From assembly GCA_036429605.1 (NCBI GenBank), contig CM071590.1, forward strand, positions 310,001-374,000: DNA of 64,000 bases, read 5' to 3'. Source of the stretch: Cladobotryum mycophilum. Its lineage: Eukaryota > Ascomycota > Sordariomycetes > Hypocreales > Hypocreaceae. A program made the position numbers and the translations under genes. The notes beneath the pieces are model-generated. The model was given only the letters and a program-made list of their open reading frames with translations. It was not told where the DNA came from and ran no database searches. Below, in pieces: positions 45,958 to 58,252 of this stretch (position 1 is its first letter; each line of letters opens with the position of its first letter).

Positions 45958-46611
45958 TCAGCACTGCCCGTCATGTTGAAGCGTATGATCAACTAGCTTA
46001 CTCTGTTCAAAATCAAGATATGTTGGTATATTACAGAACGGCTCTTCTGCCCCCAAGTTACGTATCATGTCCCCAATGCTGGATGGTATCTCTGCTGTTG
46101 CCCCGATTGTCACCTGTTTGACAAGATCATTGAAAACAAGCTGGTCCATCTCTTCCCACGTGCTTGGAGGTAAAGCAGTACCCCATGCGAGAATGACCTT
46201 TGGATCCAAGCTGCGAAGAGTTTCGCACTTTTGCATTCTCTTCTTCTTCCTCGCCCTCACCTGTGCAGAGTCAACACTCGACGCGTGGCGCCCTTGAAAA
46301 ATGGCTACTAGATTCCTCCTGAGGATCGGACCCTTGACTTGGCCCGTATCCAGGGCATGCAGCGCGGGATGCGCTCGCAGCATGTGTTCGTCGGCTTTTT
46401 GGTAAATCTCTGGGGTCCATCCTGTCGCACAGCTGGCAAGATCTTTCTGAAGTGAATCGACGTTCTGACCTATCTTGATGACCAACTCATGGAACTGGTC
46501 GGCCTCTTGGCGGGAAGGCTTGATTTTGGGATGCCGGAATTTTGCTGGTAAAGATTCAATGTATTCAGCAATGAATTTTAGGTCAGCCAGCAAATTTGTG
46601 ATGTCAGTCAT
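45958..46611 (-). CDS. Hypothetical protein
   Basis: An intronless frame of 217 codons from a true ATG (46609-46611). The product is helix-prone and soluble, with a basic stretch RARKKKRMQK around residue 120 and Trp-rich motifs (ILAWGTALPPSTWEEM). It has no signal peptide or membrane segment. I do not recognise the family. It lies about 300 bases downstream of the FTA2-like gene on the same strand. Confidence 0.55.
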   Translation of the reverse strand: MTDITNLLADLKFIAEYIESLPAKFRHPKIKPSRQEADQFHELVIKIGQNVDSLQKDLASCATGWTPEIYQKADEHMLRAHPALHALDTGQVKGPILRRNLVAIFQGRHASSVDSAQVRARKKKRMQKCETLRSLDPKVILAWGTALPPSTWEEMDQLVFNDLVKQVTIGATAEIPSSIGDMIRNLGAEEPFCNIPTYLDFEQSKLVDHTLQHDGQC

Positions 46612-46914
46612 GTTCAGGCATAACGTGCATCACCAGCGATTATCGCCGTGTGCGTCTATAACAGAGTCATGATGATTCGGATTCTGAGCCTGACCTTGGG
46701 ACATGTATATACCAACTAATTTCGAGAAATGCATGGCCTTGGTCACAATAATTGGCCGCTGCAACGAACTTCGAAGACCGAGCATGTGAGCCAGGGTCCA
46801 AATCATCACCATACTAGAACAAAGAAGTGCTGAAGAGTACCTGTATTCTTACAATCGCCAATGCGACATCACTTCCGCAGCAATCTAGCCGCCGTCTTTG
46901 GGCCATAACAACTC

Positions 46915-47851
46915 TTATGCCAAAGAAGTAGGCCGCCTCCTCCACAGCTCCGGGGGGTTCTCGTCCTCCTCCACATATTCGTAGACCAATGCAATGTAGT
47001 CCTGCTTATTAGACATGGCGCGCCTGATTTTGTTGACACACAAAACCGGTGGTCTCACCTTTAGAGGCATCTGCTGGATGAGTTGCCCGTCGAATCTCAG
47101 CCAGCCAAAGCATTTCTTCATTCGTGGCATCGAATGTATCGTCACGGTATCTCCGTCTCCTTCCAAAGCCCCCGTAGATGACTCTGACTGGCTATTTTCG
47201 TCTGCAAAAGCAAAAGTGTTGGCCAGGGCTTCATCCCTGGTTCTAGGATTGGCCTTGACCTGAATGGGGCGGGATTCTTCAGCCGCCCGCGTCACTGCTG
47301 CCTCCATCCTCTGGAGAAGAGCCATGTTCTGGCACTCTCGCTGCAACGCAAAGTAGTGAGGAAACTCTGGAGGGTCCTTATCCCAAAACTAAGAGGAAAG
47401 CATTTGAGGTGAGACTGCAGCTCATGGCTGTGGAGATGGGAATGGTGGAACGCCAACTTACCACTTTCAGCGCGTAGGGTCCATCATCACCAAATGAGAC
47501 TTTCCAAACAAATCCATCTAATCCACCGCCAAGGGCAGATGTCGATTTTGACCTCCAGTTGACGGATGCGAGATTAAACGGGCATCGACGAAGCTTTGGT
47601 GTCTCGAAAGCGGCTATTGAGAGATTCGGTGCGCCTTGCATCTCGGCATCGTCAAGGAATGGCAATTCTAAAAATGCAAGGCGGCATTTTTCCAGATATT
47701 GAAGTCTCTCGGAAACGAAAAGCGATGTATCACGATGCGCCATCTCTGAAGTATTTAGGGTGTAGGACAAGACGCGTAGTGTGAAGAACAAGCCCGAATA
47801 AGTCTCTCTGAGTCTAGCAGAAGGCCAACACTGAAGATCGATCACGTGCAT
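46915..47851 (-). CDS. FTA2-like (kinetochore Sim4 subunit) domain protein, early C-terminal stop
   Basis: Exons 47851-47462 and 47388-46915 meet at a phase-0 intron (GTAAGT...TCTTAG), giving 287 residues. GGGLDGFVWKVSFGDDGPYALKV followed by FWDKDPPEFPHYFALQRECQN is the signature of the fungal FTA2-like family (PF13095), which also resembles a degraded kinase N-lobe. Many filamentous fungi carry several copies, so a kinetochore role cannot be assumed. Start choice is open: ATG at 47851 or 47743. The frame ends ~12 codons after a C6 run near 46952-46957. One more C would open AVEEAAYFFGIRVV, which fits family members better, so the C terminus shown is probably wrong or truncated. Confidence 0.68.
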
Positions 47852-48753
47852 TTCCCCCTTGAGTGAAACTGGAATCTTGCTGCTCAAGTAATCAAGAAAT
47901 ATATAGGCATATGGACCATTTTCTAGAAAAATGGCAAGAAAGGGATGGTATATTAGTTATAGCACGCACGTCTTGATCAATCACACCGAAACCGTTGGTG
48001 TGAATGCAAGAGCGTGAATATGAGCGGCAACTAGAGGATGGAGACAAAAATAGGGGTAGTGTGCCTGAACACCGTGCTCGTGCGAGACCACTTCCTTTTT
48101 GGCCAGGAAGCAATGGGAAAGTCGCAGTAAAAAGGCCTCCTTATTCTCTAAGTTAGATGATGAATCCAAACTCAGCACATAACAGAAACTGCCCCCTAAT
48201 GCGGGAAAAATGAATGCTGCTGTGACTGGAGCTGAACGAACTTCGAAGGGCAGGGGTCTAGGGTGGAGACTTTCACAACTTTTGAACAAGGCCCCCAAGT
48301 TTGTCTCTCTGGCATCAACACTTGGAAATAACACGAGAGATTTCCCTCACCGGTACAAACTACGAATGGGTGTATGAGAAGTGTAAAAGATGGTAGGAGA
48401 TCTTGATCGTCAGAGTATGGCCAAGGGCTATTGCTGTCGAGATGTATAAATGTGCACCATGGGCCGGCTTGCTGGAGTCTTGTATACCATCAGCGGAGTA
48501 GAAGAATCCATCAATTTCACTATTCGCTATCGCCTTTATTACATTTCTGAAAACGATTGATAGCTTTGTTCTTGCCTGGGGCAACATCCAGTCTCTCACC
48601 TGATACATACACTTTGCCGTTCTCACGGCCAGTGTATACAACTGAGAGCAGGTCACAATTTGTGCCGGGCTAATCATTTATTTCAAAGTTCAGACTTGAA
48701 GCAGCATAGCCAAGGATGCCAACAATGAGGAAACCATGGATGACCTCCTGCGA
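47852..48753. other. Intergenic region with weak minus-strand frames
   Basis: Two minus-strand frames (48334-47981 and 48677-48360, about 105-117 codons) give ordinary-looking but unrecognised peptides without start context or splice support. They could be exons of an unknown gene. I make no call. Confidence 0.35.
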
Positions 48754-49470
48754 TGATTCTTGAGCCCAATAGTCAACTATGCCTTGTCCGGGCAGAGCGG
48801 AAGCCCTCATCTAGGAAGAGGAACCCGATGCTCGGGTCCTTCCAAGCCGGATTGGTCGGTGGTATCCTCTGGGTTGATCCTGGACGGTCGCCCCGTAAAC
48901 GTGATGCCAGGCGACACCAGGCTCGACAGAAAGTGGCAGCCGTCGATGCTGGAGGACGATGACGACATGATGGAATGGCAGAAAGTCGTGATTCAGGTCC
49001 TCAACTACATGATAGAGCACGGGACCCGCTACGGATTCGTCATTACCGACGCAAACCTCGTCGTTTTGAGACTCGCGCGAGCCACAATCCATGGTGGTTT
49101 AGCAAGAGACCGTCCACGAAGAAACATTGCCGCAGGTCCGGGCCATCAGAGCCAGCCTTCAGATGCTAGCATGGCGTCGACCAACGATTCGAGTTCGTCA
49201 TATGGCGATGGCGACCCGACCCGATGGCATTTCCACGACCCGGAGTACGCCGTTATCCCCTGGGGTTCCCACGGCACCGGAGTCCTCACCATCAAGCTTG
49301 CGTTCTGGTGCTTGTCCTTGATGGCAACAAACCGGGATCGATGGATCGACTATTCGTACCCTCAGCTCCATAGCTGGCGTCGCGCAGAGAATGGGTTCGT
49401 TCATAATACTTCGGGAGCGACCAAAGCAAGCTTGTCGCCTGAAGATGTGTATAAAGAACCGAACCCATAA
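48754..49470 (+). pseudogene. 5'-broken uncharacterised fungal gene (PD-(D/E)XK-like)
   Basis: The frame from 48757 to 49470 encodes about 237 residues of a widespread fungal protein type: NYALSGQSGSPH, KPDWSVVS, MPGDTRLDRKWQP, EWQKVVIQVLNYM, YGFVITDANLVVLRLAR, and a C-terminal WIDYSYPQLHSWR plus FVHNTSGATK. The GDT...K-W-x-P and ITDANLVVLR elements recall a PD-(D/E)XK nuclease-like core, but I hold that assignment loosely. There is no ATG at the start. In the same frame a TGA at 48754-48756 separates it from an open stretch beginning near 48706 (KDANNEETMDDLLR), which looks like the preceding part of the same protein. It is therefore probably a nonsense allele or 5'-truncated gene; a missing upstream exon is the alternative. 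Confidence 0.6.
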
Positions 49471-50172
49471 CGAAACGGTAGCTTATGTGGGAAATAAAAA
49501 TTGAGCATTCTCACAGAGCACAAGAAACCGCCAAGTCTTTCTATTAGCTTCTCCATCTATATTTCTTGCTTGAACTTTTTCTGGTTTGCATTTGCCTTTG
49601 CGTCTCCCATCTCTCATTTTCCTTCCAGTCACTTGCTCTCCCAAGCATCACATACTTGTGCTTAGATTTATCTCCTTTCACTGTCTAAACAACAACAAGA
49701 ACCAAAAAAAAAAAAAAACACGAACCTTTTCTTTATCTCCTATTATACACTCTCGTATCATCGTGATCGAGCTATAGTTACGGGGATACGGGTTCAGATG
49801 TGGCGTTGATGTCATAATTCAGGTTTCACTAAAAACAAAAAAGAAATAGATCTTAGATAGCCTTTCATTTAAAATTCATCTTTGGTCATCACTCTTCATT
49901 CTTTTTTACACACGCTTTGCAAGCTTTACGTCTTCATTCAGGTTGCTTGATAACTTACACGAGAGCCTATGATGGGCCGGCAAAGCCCCGGGCATCCCCG
50001 GCACAATGCCCCACTGCCGAACATCCCACCCGCTGAGTAATTCCGCACCTTCCAAATCTCAATCCCACCCGCATTCCCCAAATCTTCAAGCTTCTTCACC
50101 AACAACCGCAACCGCAACCTCAACCTCAAGCCACCAAAACAACACCCTCAATCGCCTTCAACCTCACACACA
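49471..50172. other. Intergenic region
   Basis: No coding signal. A poly-A run of about 14 occurs near 49706, and CT-rich leader sequence precedes the BolA gene. Confidence 0.5.
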
Positions 50173-50645
50173 ATGATCTGCCAAACCTGTCGCTCCGCCA
50201 TCCGCGCCCAGCGCACCACCTCAATGCGCCTCCTCTCCCTCTCGCGCCCCTCAATTACGCCCACAACATCCCTCCTCATCACCAACACCACCACCATCTC
50301 AACAACAAAACCATTCCAACCCCAAACCCCCACCCGCCTCTTCTCAACCTCCCGCCCTCGACATTCCACCCCCTCCCCACCGAGCAAGAAGAAGAACTCC
50401 CCTCCATGTCCCCCGCCGAATCCGCCATCGCCTCCCTCCTCTCCTCCAAACTGAGCCCAACCCAGCTCCTCGTCCAGGACATCTCCGGCGGCTGCGGCTC
50501 CATGTACGCCATCGACATCACCTCCCCTCAGTTTAAAGGTCTATCCATCCTCAAGCAGCAGAGGCTCGTCAACGCCGCCTTGGGGGACATGGTCAAGGAG
50601 TGGCACGGCGTGCAGATTCGGACAAAGGTTCCGTCTGAAAACTAA
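50173..50645 (+). CDS. Mitochondrial BolA-like protein, apparent frameshift
   Basis: BolA3-type proteins help transfer iron-sulphur clusters in mitochondria. ATG 50173 opens a presequence-like frame (MICQTCRSAIRAQRTTSMRLL, Arg/Ser/Thr-rich, no acidic residues). The BolA domain lies in another frame: ESAIASLLSSKLSPTQLLVQDISGGCGSMYAIDITSPQFKGLSILKQQRLVNAALG, with the conserved GGCGSMY Cys and the His of KEWHGVQ. The frames would join if the five-C run at 50369-50373 had one more C, giving TEQEEELPSMSPAE between them. No GT-AG intron fits. Because this gene is conserved, a base-calling error is the simplest reading. Translation from ATG 50406 alone would give a 79-residue BolA without a targeting signal. 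Confidence 0.82.
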
Positions 50646-51142
50646 AAGAGAAAAAGAAAACGAAAACGAATCTTACGGGACGCAAAAGATTACATACGCA
50701 CATACAGACATATATATAAAGACGAGACGAGGCGAGAAGAAAAAGGCGATTGGGAAATTCGGGTATCAACAATACAAAGACGGTTTATGACACGGGTGGC
50801 GTTGGGATGTGACAGGCTGGACAAAATACTCCCATCTTAAAAGGGTTCGCTGTAGATGATTGTATGATAGCACGAGAGTAACAGCTGGAGTGCTCAATGT
50901 ATAAAAAAACTCAATATTAAAAGGAGAACTCGTTGGCGACGTTACTATTAATTTTGCGTTGTAGAGGCTCAGTGAGACCTATCAGATATATTCACCACGG
51001 CGCAAAGAGTATTAGGTCAATGTTTGAACATGTAAATGCATAGTATATATCTATAAACACAATGACAAAACCAACTATATCCGTACAGGCCCGCTAACTT
51101 AGCAAAAATACAAGAATACCCCCCTTTTCATTATCATCTTTT
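50646..51142. other. Convergent intergenic region
   Basis: Between the 3' ends of the BolA-like gene (+) and acetyl-CoA carboxylase (-). No coding signal. Confidence 0.55.
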
Positions 51143-54100
51143 TTACTCCTTCAAGTACTTGAGGAGAGCTTCACGCTCCTCAACGGGCATGACCCGCAAA
51201 ACCTCACGGACACCTTTCCAACCAGCCTTTTCGTTTCCACGTACAACATCGGCAAGCTCGCCAGCCAGCTTGTCAACCTTGAGGCTTTCCACCTTTTCAC
51301 CAATAGACTTCCTCTCGTTCTCGTACCACTCGGCAACATCCCTGTCCTTCTGGTCCCAGCCGACAATGCCGGACCAGCTCTCAAGCAGCTGCAAGTTCCT
51401 CTCTCGGGACTCGGCGGTCTTGGCAGTGTTCTGTGGCTGTGAAGACAGAACAGTGCTAGCCATGCGCTTGAGGATGTACTCCTCGTTGAGACGACGGCGC
51501 AAACGCCAGTAGAAGAATCTACGAGCGTTGATCCAGTCAAGAGAGTCGCGGATGGTGCCCTTGGCCTTCATGCGGCCAGCACGGTCGTGCAAGTCAGCGA
51601 ACTGCACAGCAATCTGGGCGTAGACAGGCAGCAGTTGCTTCTCGCGAGCAGTAACCTGCTTCTTGACCTCGTCGGCCTCCTCCTTGGTGAGGTTCTTATC
51701 CTCGAGCTGCTTCTTGAGCTTGGCATAGGTGGGGTCGAGGCGGGACATGGTCTCAAGCTGCTTATCCTTACGGTACTTGATACCAACAATTCCATCGGGC
51801 TCAAGAACACCACCACGGGCCTCGGTATCGGCGTACATTTCCATGGCAGTGGGGTTGATGGTTGGGTCAACGACGACCCAAGATCCACCACGGAGCTCAC
51901 CATAGGGAGGAATGTAGACGAAGATGGGCTGCTCGTACTTGACGAGGGCATCGACGATGAATGAGCCGTACTTGAGGACCTCGTTGTACATGTCTCGCTG
52001 ACCACCAGAGAAACCACGCCAGTTGGCCAGGATCATGAGAGGAAGCTGTTCACCGTTGTTGAAGTCATTGATGGCCTGAGCAGTCTTGAAGGCAGAGTTG
52101 GGGTACCAGACACCACCAGCTTCGTTGCTAACCTGCTCAATAGAGTCAGGGTTGGCAGGGTCAGCGGGGGTGACGTTCTCGACGGTACGGGTCTCAACAC
52201 CAATGACACCCATGGGGATACCGCCAAGACGAGCACGACCGACAACAACAGTGCGTGCCCAGCCGCCAAGGGCCTCAACGAAAGAGTCCTTGTCGAACAG
52301 ACCGCTGTGGAAGGTACCATCATCGTCCTGCTTACCGCCAATCATCCACCGGACATCATAAGGCTGCTTCTGAGGAGGGCAGTAGACAATGTCTCGGTCC
52401 CAGCCATCAACGCTTGGGCTGACGGGGACAGGGCCGTTGCGCTTCTCGGGCACAAAGGACATCCACTCAACGATCTTGGAAACACCCTCAAAGTCGTCAT
52501 TAGCAGTCATGTGAGAGACACCGTTGCGGTACATGATCTGAGTACCACCGAGCTGGAGGTTAGAGGTGTAGACTTCACGGCCAAGAAGGTTGTTCAAGGC
52601 AGGAGCACCAGTCAGGATGATGGGTTGGCCCTCAATCTGCACAGCACGCTGTCCAAGACGGACAAGGTAGGCACCAATACCTATAAAAGTCAGTACATTG
52701 TAAAATTTGTTAACATGGAGAAGAAAAACTTACCGACTGATCGACAGGTGACCAGCGTAATGGTGAAGATGTCATTGTAGGCTCGGCTAGTGGCACCAGC
52801 AATGAGACCAGATCCCCTCAAGCATTCGACACCAAGACCGTCTTCCTGGCCGATAATGGTAACAATCTTGTGGCGCTTCTCGCCATCTTCGGTAACTTCC
52901 TCGGTGATGACATCGTCCTTGAAGCGTTCCTTGGCAGTCTCATCAAGGTACAGGTAGTGGAAGCCAGCCTCGTGTCTCTCTGCGTTCTTCCAGGCAACCT
53001 TGAAGTGAGGCATCAACTCGTCCGCAAGACCCAAGCGAGCACCAGAATTGGCGGACAGGTAGATGCGAGGAATGCCCAACTTGCGAGCCAGTTCAGTGCA
53101 CTTGTGGAAGAAGTTGTCTTCCTTGGGTCCAAAGGAGCCGATCTTGTAGGTGATGTCGTTGGCGACAACGATGAATCGTCGTCCCATGGGATATTCAGGG
53201 GTCTTAGCCCGGAAGATCCAACCAACCATACCGCAGGAGTTGGTACCAGGCTCACGGTTGACCTCCTCGAGGTTGTCCTTGTCATCGAGCACAAGCTCGG
53301 TGAAGCTAATACATTCACCAGCCTTGGGCTGCTGGGCGGCAAGGGCAGGCTGCTGCTTAACGGCCTTGGACCAGCTGTTCTGAATAGCCTGGCGGAACAA
53401 CTCGGGGAAATCGTAGACAAACTGAGTGCCCATGAGATGAGCCTTGTATCGCTTGGGCTGGAGCCAGTTCTTGGTGGCATATGGAGTAGACACAGACAAC
53501 AAGTGCATGGGACCCTTCTCCTTGGTTCCGCCAATGCTGTGGAAGACCCAGTCACCCTTCTCCGACTTGCGCTCGGCGTACAGGTCGACATCAACAACGT
53601 AACCAGAGGTGTTGGTGATGGTGACACGCAGAGGGTAAGGAATGCCAGTCTTCGGATCCGTGCAAACGATACGGATTTCAACCTGGGCAACACGCAAACG
53701 CCAGGCACGAGCGCCGAAGCGGTCCAAGAAGCCCTGGAGACTCTGCTCAACAGCAGCGGGGTCAAGCTGGAAAACAGGGGTGAAGTTCATGAAGATGTGG
53801 TTAAGATCGGAATTGTTGTTGCCAATAATCTCCAGAGCGTCAAAGATGTCGTTGATGACTCGGTCGGCTTCAGAGATGAGGTACTCTGCAGTAGGGATCT
53901 CATCACGAAGACGGCCAGGTCGGATGACGGCACGTGTAAAGTATCGCTTGTCAGTATCAACAGTCTTGCCAATAGCCTCATACACGTGAATGTTCTTGTT
54001 CTCCGTGAAGACGGGCTTGATTCGGAAGTTGGCAAGACGAGCAAGCTCAAGCTGGAAAGCCAAAGCAGGCTCGCTGTGACGAATGCTGTCATCTTCCTCG

Positions 54101-57100
54101 TATTCGGGGCCACGGAAAGTGTAGTAGCCTGGGTAAGAACCGTCGCTGTGACCGCAGATGAAGGTGATACGGCGGACACCACGGAGGAGGAGCTCACCCT
54201 TGAATAGCTGAACGATGGACTGAATACGAGCGAGCGTCTCCTGGTCGTCGCTGGTTTCAGAATCACGCACGGCAACGTTGATGACAGCAGAAAGCTCATC
54301 ATCATCCTTCTTGAGGTCCTTCTTGAGAGCAGCGAAGGGCTTGCGCTTGCCGCTGAGATCAGCAAGAAGAGTGGGGTTGTTAGACGTCTTCTTCTGCTTG
54401 TTGCTGAAAGCAAGGGTCTCCAAGGCCTTCTGCAGGAGCTCTTCGGCTTCGTCAATGTACTTGCAGGGAACGATGACACCCTTGCGAGTGGGCTCATCTT
54501 CCCACTTGCTCTGGAGATAGGTCATGTCGCTGATGGAGTAGACCCTCTTCACACCAGGCTCTTGACCACTAGGAGTGCCCGGGGTCGAGGGGACAGCTGA
54601 TCGGGTGGGGAGACCAAATTCGGTCTGGCCAATCTTGCGGAGCTGGAAGTCCCAAGAGACGTACTGAGGGGTCTCGGTCTCGTCATTGTGGTATTCAATC
54701 TCCTTAAGATTGTAGGCACGGTAAGCACGGCGAACGTAGACCTCGAGGGAAGCGAGAGAGACCCAAGGATCTTCGTGAGCGAAGAAGAGAGTCAAGACAT
54801 CAAAGACGGTGTATTTGGAGTCAACGACTTCCTTGATAATGTCGAGGTTGGGCTCTCTGTGATCCCATCCACTCTCACCGTATCGGGACTCGACAACGGA
54901 TGATCGGAGAATGTGCTCCATCTGAGAGGTACGCTCCTCCAAAGAAGGCAGAGAGCACTGGATCATAATCTCACGGGCCTTGAGAGAGACCTTGGAGGTG
55001 GCGCGAGAAGAGAGCTCAGTCAACTTGCGGAGAGAGTCACGCAAGTACTTGCTGATGTTGCCAACATTGGGCTTGTTGGGGCGGAACTCCTCCAGAATGG
55101 CAAGAATCAAAGAGTTCTTGGAGCTAACCCGGCTGTGAGACAGAACAGTCTGGACAACCTTGGGCATGCTCTCCTTGTTCTGGTCACGGAGCTTCAGAAC
55201 GACGCTGTCCTCCTGAACCTGGCCCTGGAAAAGGCTTTCCACCTCGACGAAGTTCTGAATCAGCTCGTTGATAACGTTCAGCTCACGGACCTTTTGCCCA
55301 TCGGCATAGGAATCAAGGATCTGGGTCAGGGGAGCAAGGGTAGACTTGAGCAGGTCATCATCGCCGGGAGCAACATTGTCCTCGAGGAACTTGGTGAAGG
55401 CCTTGCTGAGGGCCTTGGAAGGGAACTCAACACCACGGGACTTGGCACGATCAACAATCTGTGTGAACTGGCTGTCCAGCTTCTGAGGCATACGAGCGTG
55501 AAGAGCAGCGAACTGAGTATTGAACTCGCTGTAGGGCAGCTCAGGGTCTCGGAGAACGTCAATCAACTCCTTGAGGGTGGTGGCCATGATGACAGAGTTG
55601 TCGTAACCCTGCAGAATGTTGTTCAGGGTGTTGTAGCGAGCAGAGAAACGCTGGGCGGGCTTGGAACCAACGACAACTGGGTCACCGTAGATGGGGAGCT
55701 GACCAACAAAGGCCTGAGCCTGCTTGACTCGGCTGGGATCATCCAGAGCGAGAATTCCGAGAATGTCACCAGCCTCAAGAGTAGCACCGGGCTGCTTGAT
55801 AAGCTGAACAATACCATCCTCCTGAGCGACGAGGGGCATGTACATCTTCATGACTTCGACTTCGGCAAAGGCCTGGCCGGCCTTGATGTGAGTACCGTTC
55901 TCAACAGAGTACTTGACAAGCTTGCCGGGAGAAGGGGTACGGAGCTGAGTGGGGTCGTTCTCCTGCTCGAGCAAGCAAGTCTTGCTGTCGACGGAGAGAC
56001 GAGTAGCACCAACTTCCTCCTTCCAGTAGACGTTGTGGCTGTGTCCGTCAAGGAGAACCAAGAGACCACCGTCACTGAGAGCACGGACGCCGATAGAGCA
56101 CTTGGAACCATTGATGAAGAGATGGTAGCTGTCGGCACTGGCACGGGTAGCAGTGAACTTGTATCGGAAGCCCTCGTAGATGAAATCAACGTTGAAGACA
56201 GTCTTGAGGATCTCCTTGGAAGGAACCTGACCCTTCTCGAGACCGGATCGGAACTCGGTCAGGCAAGCCTCGCTAGCAACGTGAGCCTTTGTGACGGCAC
56301 CGCAGACGACCGCGAGCATGGTGTCGGGTCGCTCGGCGGTAAGTCGCTTGGAGATGAGCTCATCCAGCCAACCAGTGGAAATGGTGTTGTCCTCAAAGGC
56401 TTCCGTCTCGAGCAGCTTGATCAGGTATTCGACGGTAGTTCTGAAGTCGCCACGAATGCTCAACTCCTTCAAGGCGATGACCATGTGCTTCCGTGACGCC
56501 TGACGGTTCTCACCGTAGGCGAAAATGTGACCAAACTGACTGTCGGAGAAACTGTGGATACCACCCTGGGCAGCGACGGAGAAGTAACCCCAGACGTTGG
56601 AACTACTCCTGAAGTTCAACTCGTGCATGACACCGTTGGAAGGCTTGAAACCCTCACCGGGGTCCTCGGAGGTGATACGGCAAGCAGTGCAGTGGCCCTT
56701 GGGCTGAGGTCGTCGCTGGCTCTCAGCGGTACCCTCGAGCTTGAAGTCAAAGTCAATCTCGCTAGAGGTTCGGGGATCAACACCGTACAGCAGTCTGATG
56801 TCACGAATTCTGTAGAGAGGCAGACCCATGGCAATCTGGAGCTGAGCAGCAGGCAAGTTGACTCCGCTGACCATTTCGGTGGTAGGATGCTCGACCTGAA
56901 GACGAGGGTTCAGCTCCAAGAAGTAGAACTTGTCATCGGCGTGAGAGTAGAGGTACTCGACAGTACCAGCGGAGACGTAACCGACAAGCTGGCCCAATCG
57001 GACGGCAGCCTCCTCCATGGCCTTGAAGGTATGAGCCTTGGCGATGGTGACGGGCGCCTCTTCGATAATCTTCTGGTGTCGTCGCTGGACGGAACAATCT

Positions 57101-58252
57101 CTGCCAAAGAGGGAGATGTTGTTACCGTACTGATCAGCGAGCAGCTGGACTTCCAAATGTCTGGCGTTTCCGGCGAGCTTCATGATGAAGATGGGGGAAC
57201 CGGGAATTTCGCTGGCGGCGGCCTTGTAGAGGGCCTCAAAGTCCTCTTCGCCATCAGCCTTTCGAATACCCTTACCACCACCACCCTCGGAAGCCTTGAT
57301 CATGACGGGGAATCCAATCTCCTTGGCCTTCTCCAGACCCTCCTGCCATGAGCTAACACAACCCTTGGCATAGACGTCGTCGGCGACGGTGACGATGCCA
57401 TTGTCGTCAAGCTTGACCTCATCAACACCGGTACCAGACCAGGGAATGCAAGGCACCTTGGCGTGCTGCGCGACGATTGTGGAGGAAATCTTGTCACCGA
57501 GCGATCGCATGGCCGATCCGGGGGGACCAATGAAGACGATCTTCTTGGGCGAAGCCGCCAAGGATTCGGGGAGTTTTGGGTTCTCGGAAGCGTGACCCCT
57601 GTTCCGGAGCGGTTAGATTCGGAGGACTCCACACAAAAAGATCTTTGGGGGCATTGTATATACTCACCAACCGGCCCAGACGGCGTGGACGTTCATGCGC
57701 TCGGCAATATCGACAATGAGCTCGACGTTGGCATAGTTGTGGTTATTTGTGCCACCGGGGACTTCGACGTAGTGGTCAGCCATTCGAATGTAGTCGGCGT
57801 TGGCTTGTAAGTCCTCCGGGGTGGCCATGACGGTGAAGTGGATGGCCCTCTCGTCGCCGAATGTCTCGTAAGCCCATTTTCGAACTGATCGAATCTCCTT
57901 GACGGCAGCGATACCGTTGTTGGCAATCAGGACCTATTGGAGAGAAGGAATTTGGTTAGTTATTGTCACTGTATAAGTGGGCAACTCGGGCAAAAATAGC
58001 AAAAGCTGGCAACTATGGAGAGTTGCGATTGGGTGGAGGGGAGGGGAGAGGAGGGGGGTTACTCACGTTTGTGATGACGGTGTGACCATCGTGTGCGGCG
58101 ACAAAGTCCTTGACCTTGCTAGCTGGTGCATTCTCCAGCTTGTTACCCCCTATGAAGTGGTCCGCGAGGTTGTGCTTCTCGGCGAATGTGGCCTCGCCGT
58201 TAGTCTGAGGCACCGTCCGGCCATTTGCCGTACCATTCGTTATCTCTGTCAT
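51143..58252 (-). CDS. ACC1: Acetyl-CoA carboxylase (multidomain, cytosolic)
   Basis: Makes malonyl-CoA for fatty-acid and polyketide synthesis. Four exons on the minus strand: 58252-58067, 57933-57668, 57598-52734 and 52680-51143, giving 2,284 residues with matching phases, which is the usual length for fungal ACC. Domain order: biotin carboxylase (IANNGIAAVKEIRSVRKWAYE; ATP-grasp loop EGGGGKGIRK; FFLELNPRLQVEHPTTE-type motif), biotinyl domain with EVEVMKMYMP (Lys735), a central regulatory region, and the carboxyltransferase β and α halves (SGARLGLADELM; ANWRGFSGGQRDMYNEVLKYG). There is no targeting sequence, so it is cytosolic. The intron at 58066-57934 falls right after residue 62 (ITN|VLIANNG). 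The upstream flank is strongly purine/pyrimidine-biased, as expected for a highly expressed fungal gene. No break is seen. Confidence 0.98.

Noticed and set aside
54913..56496. 527-codon and 445-codon (52870-54207) frames antisense to acetyl-CoA carboxylase
   Set aside because: Shadows of the carboxylase codon bias; repetitive Leu/Val/Gly/Glu composition without motifs.
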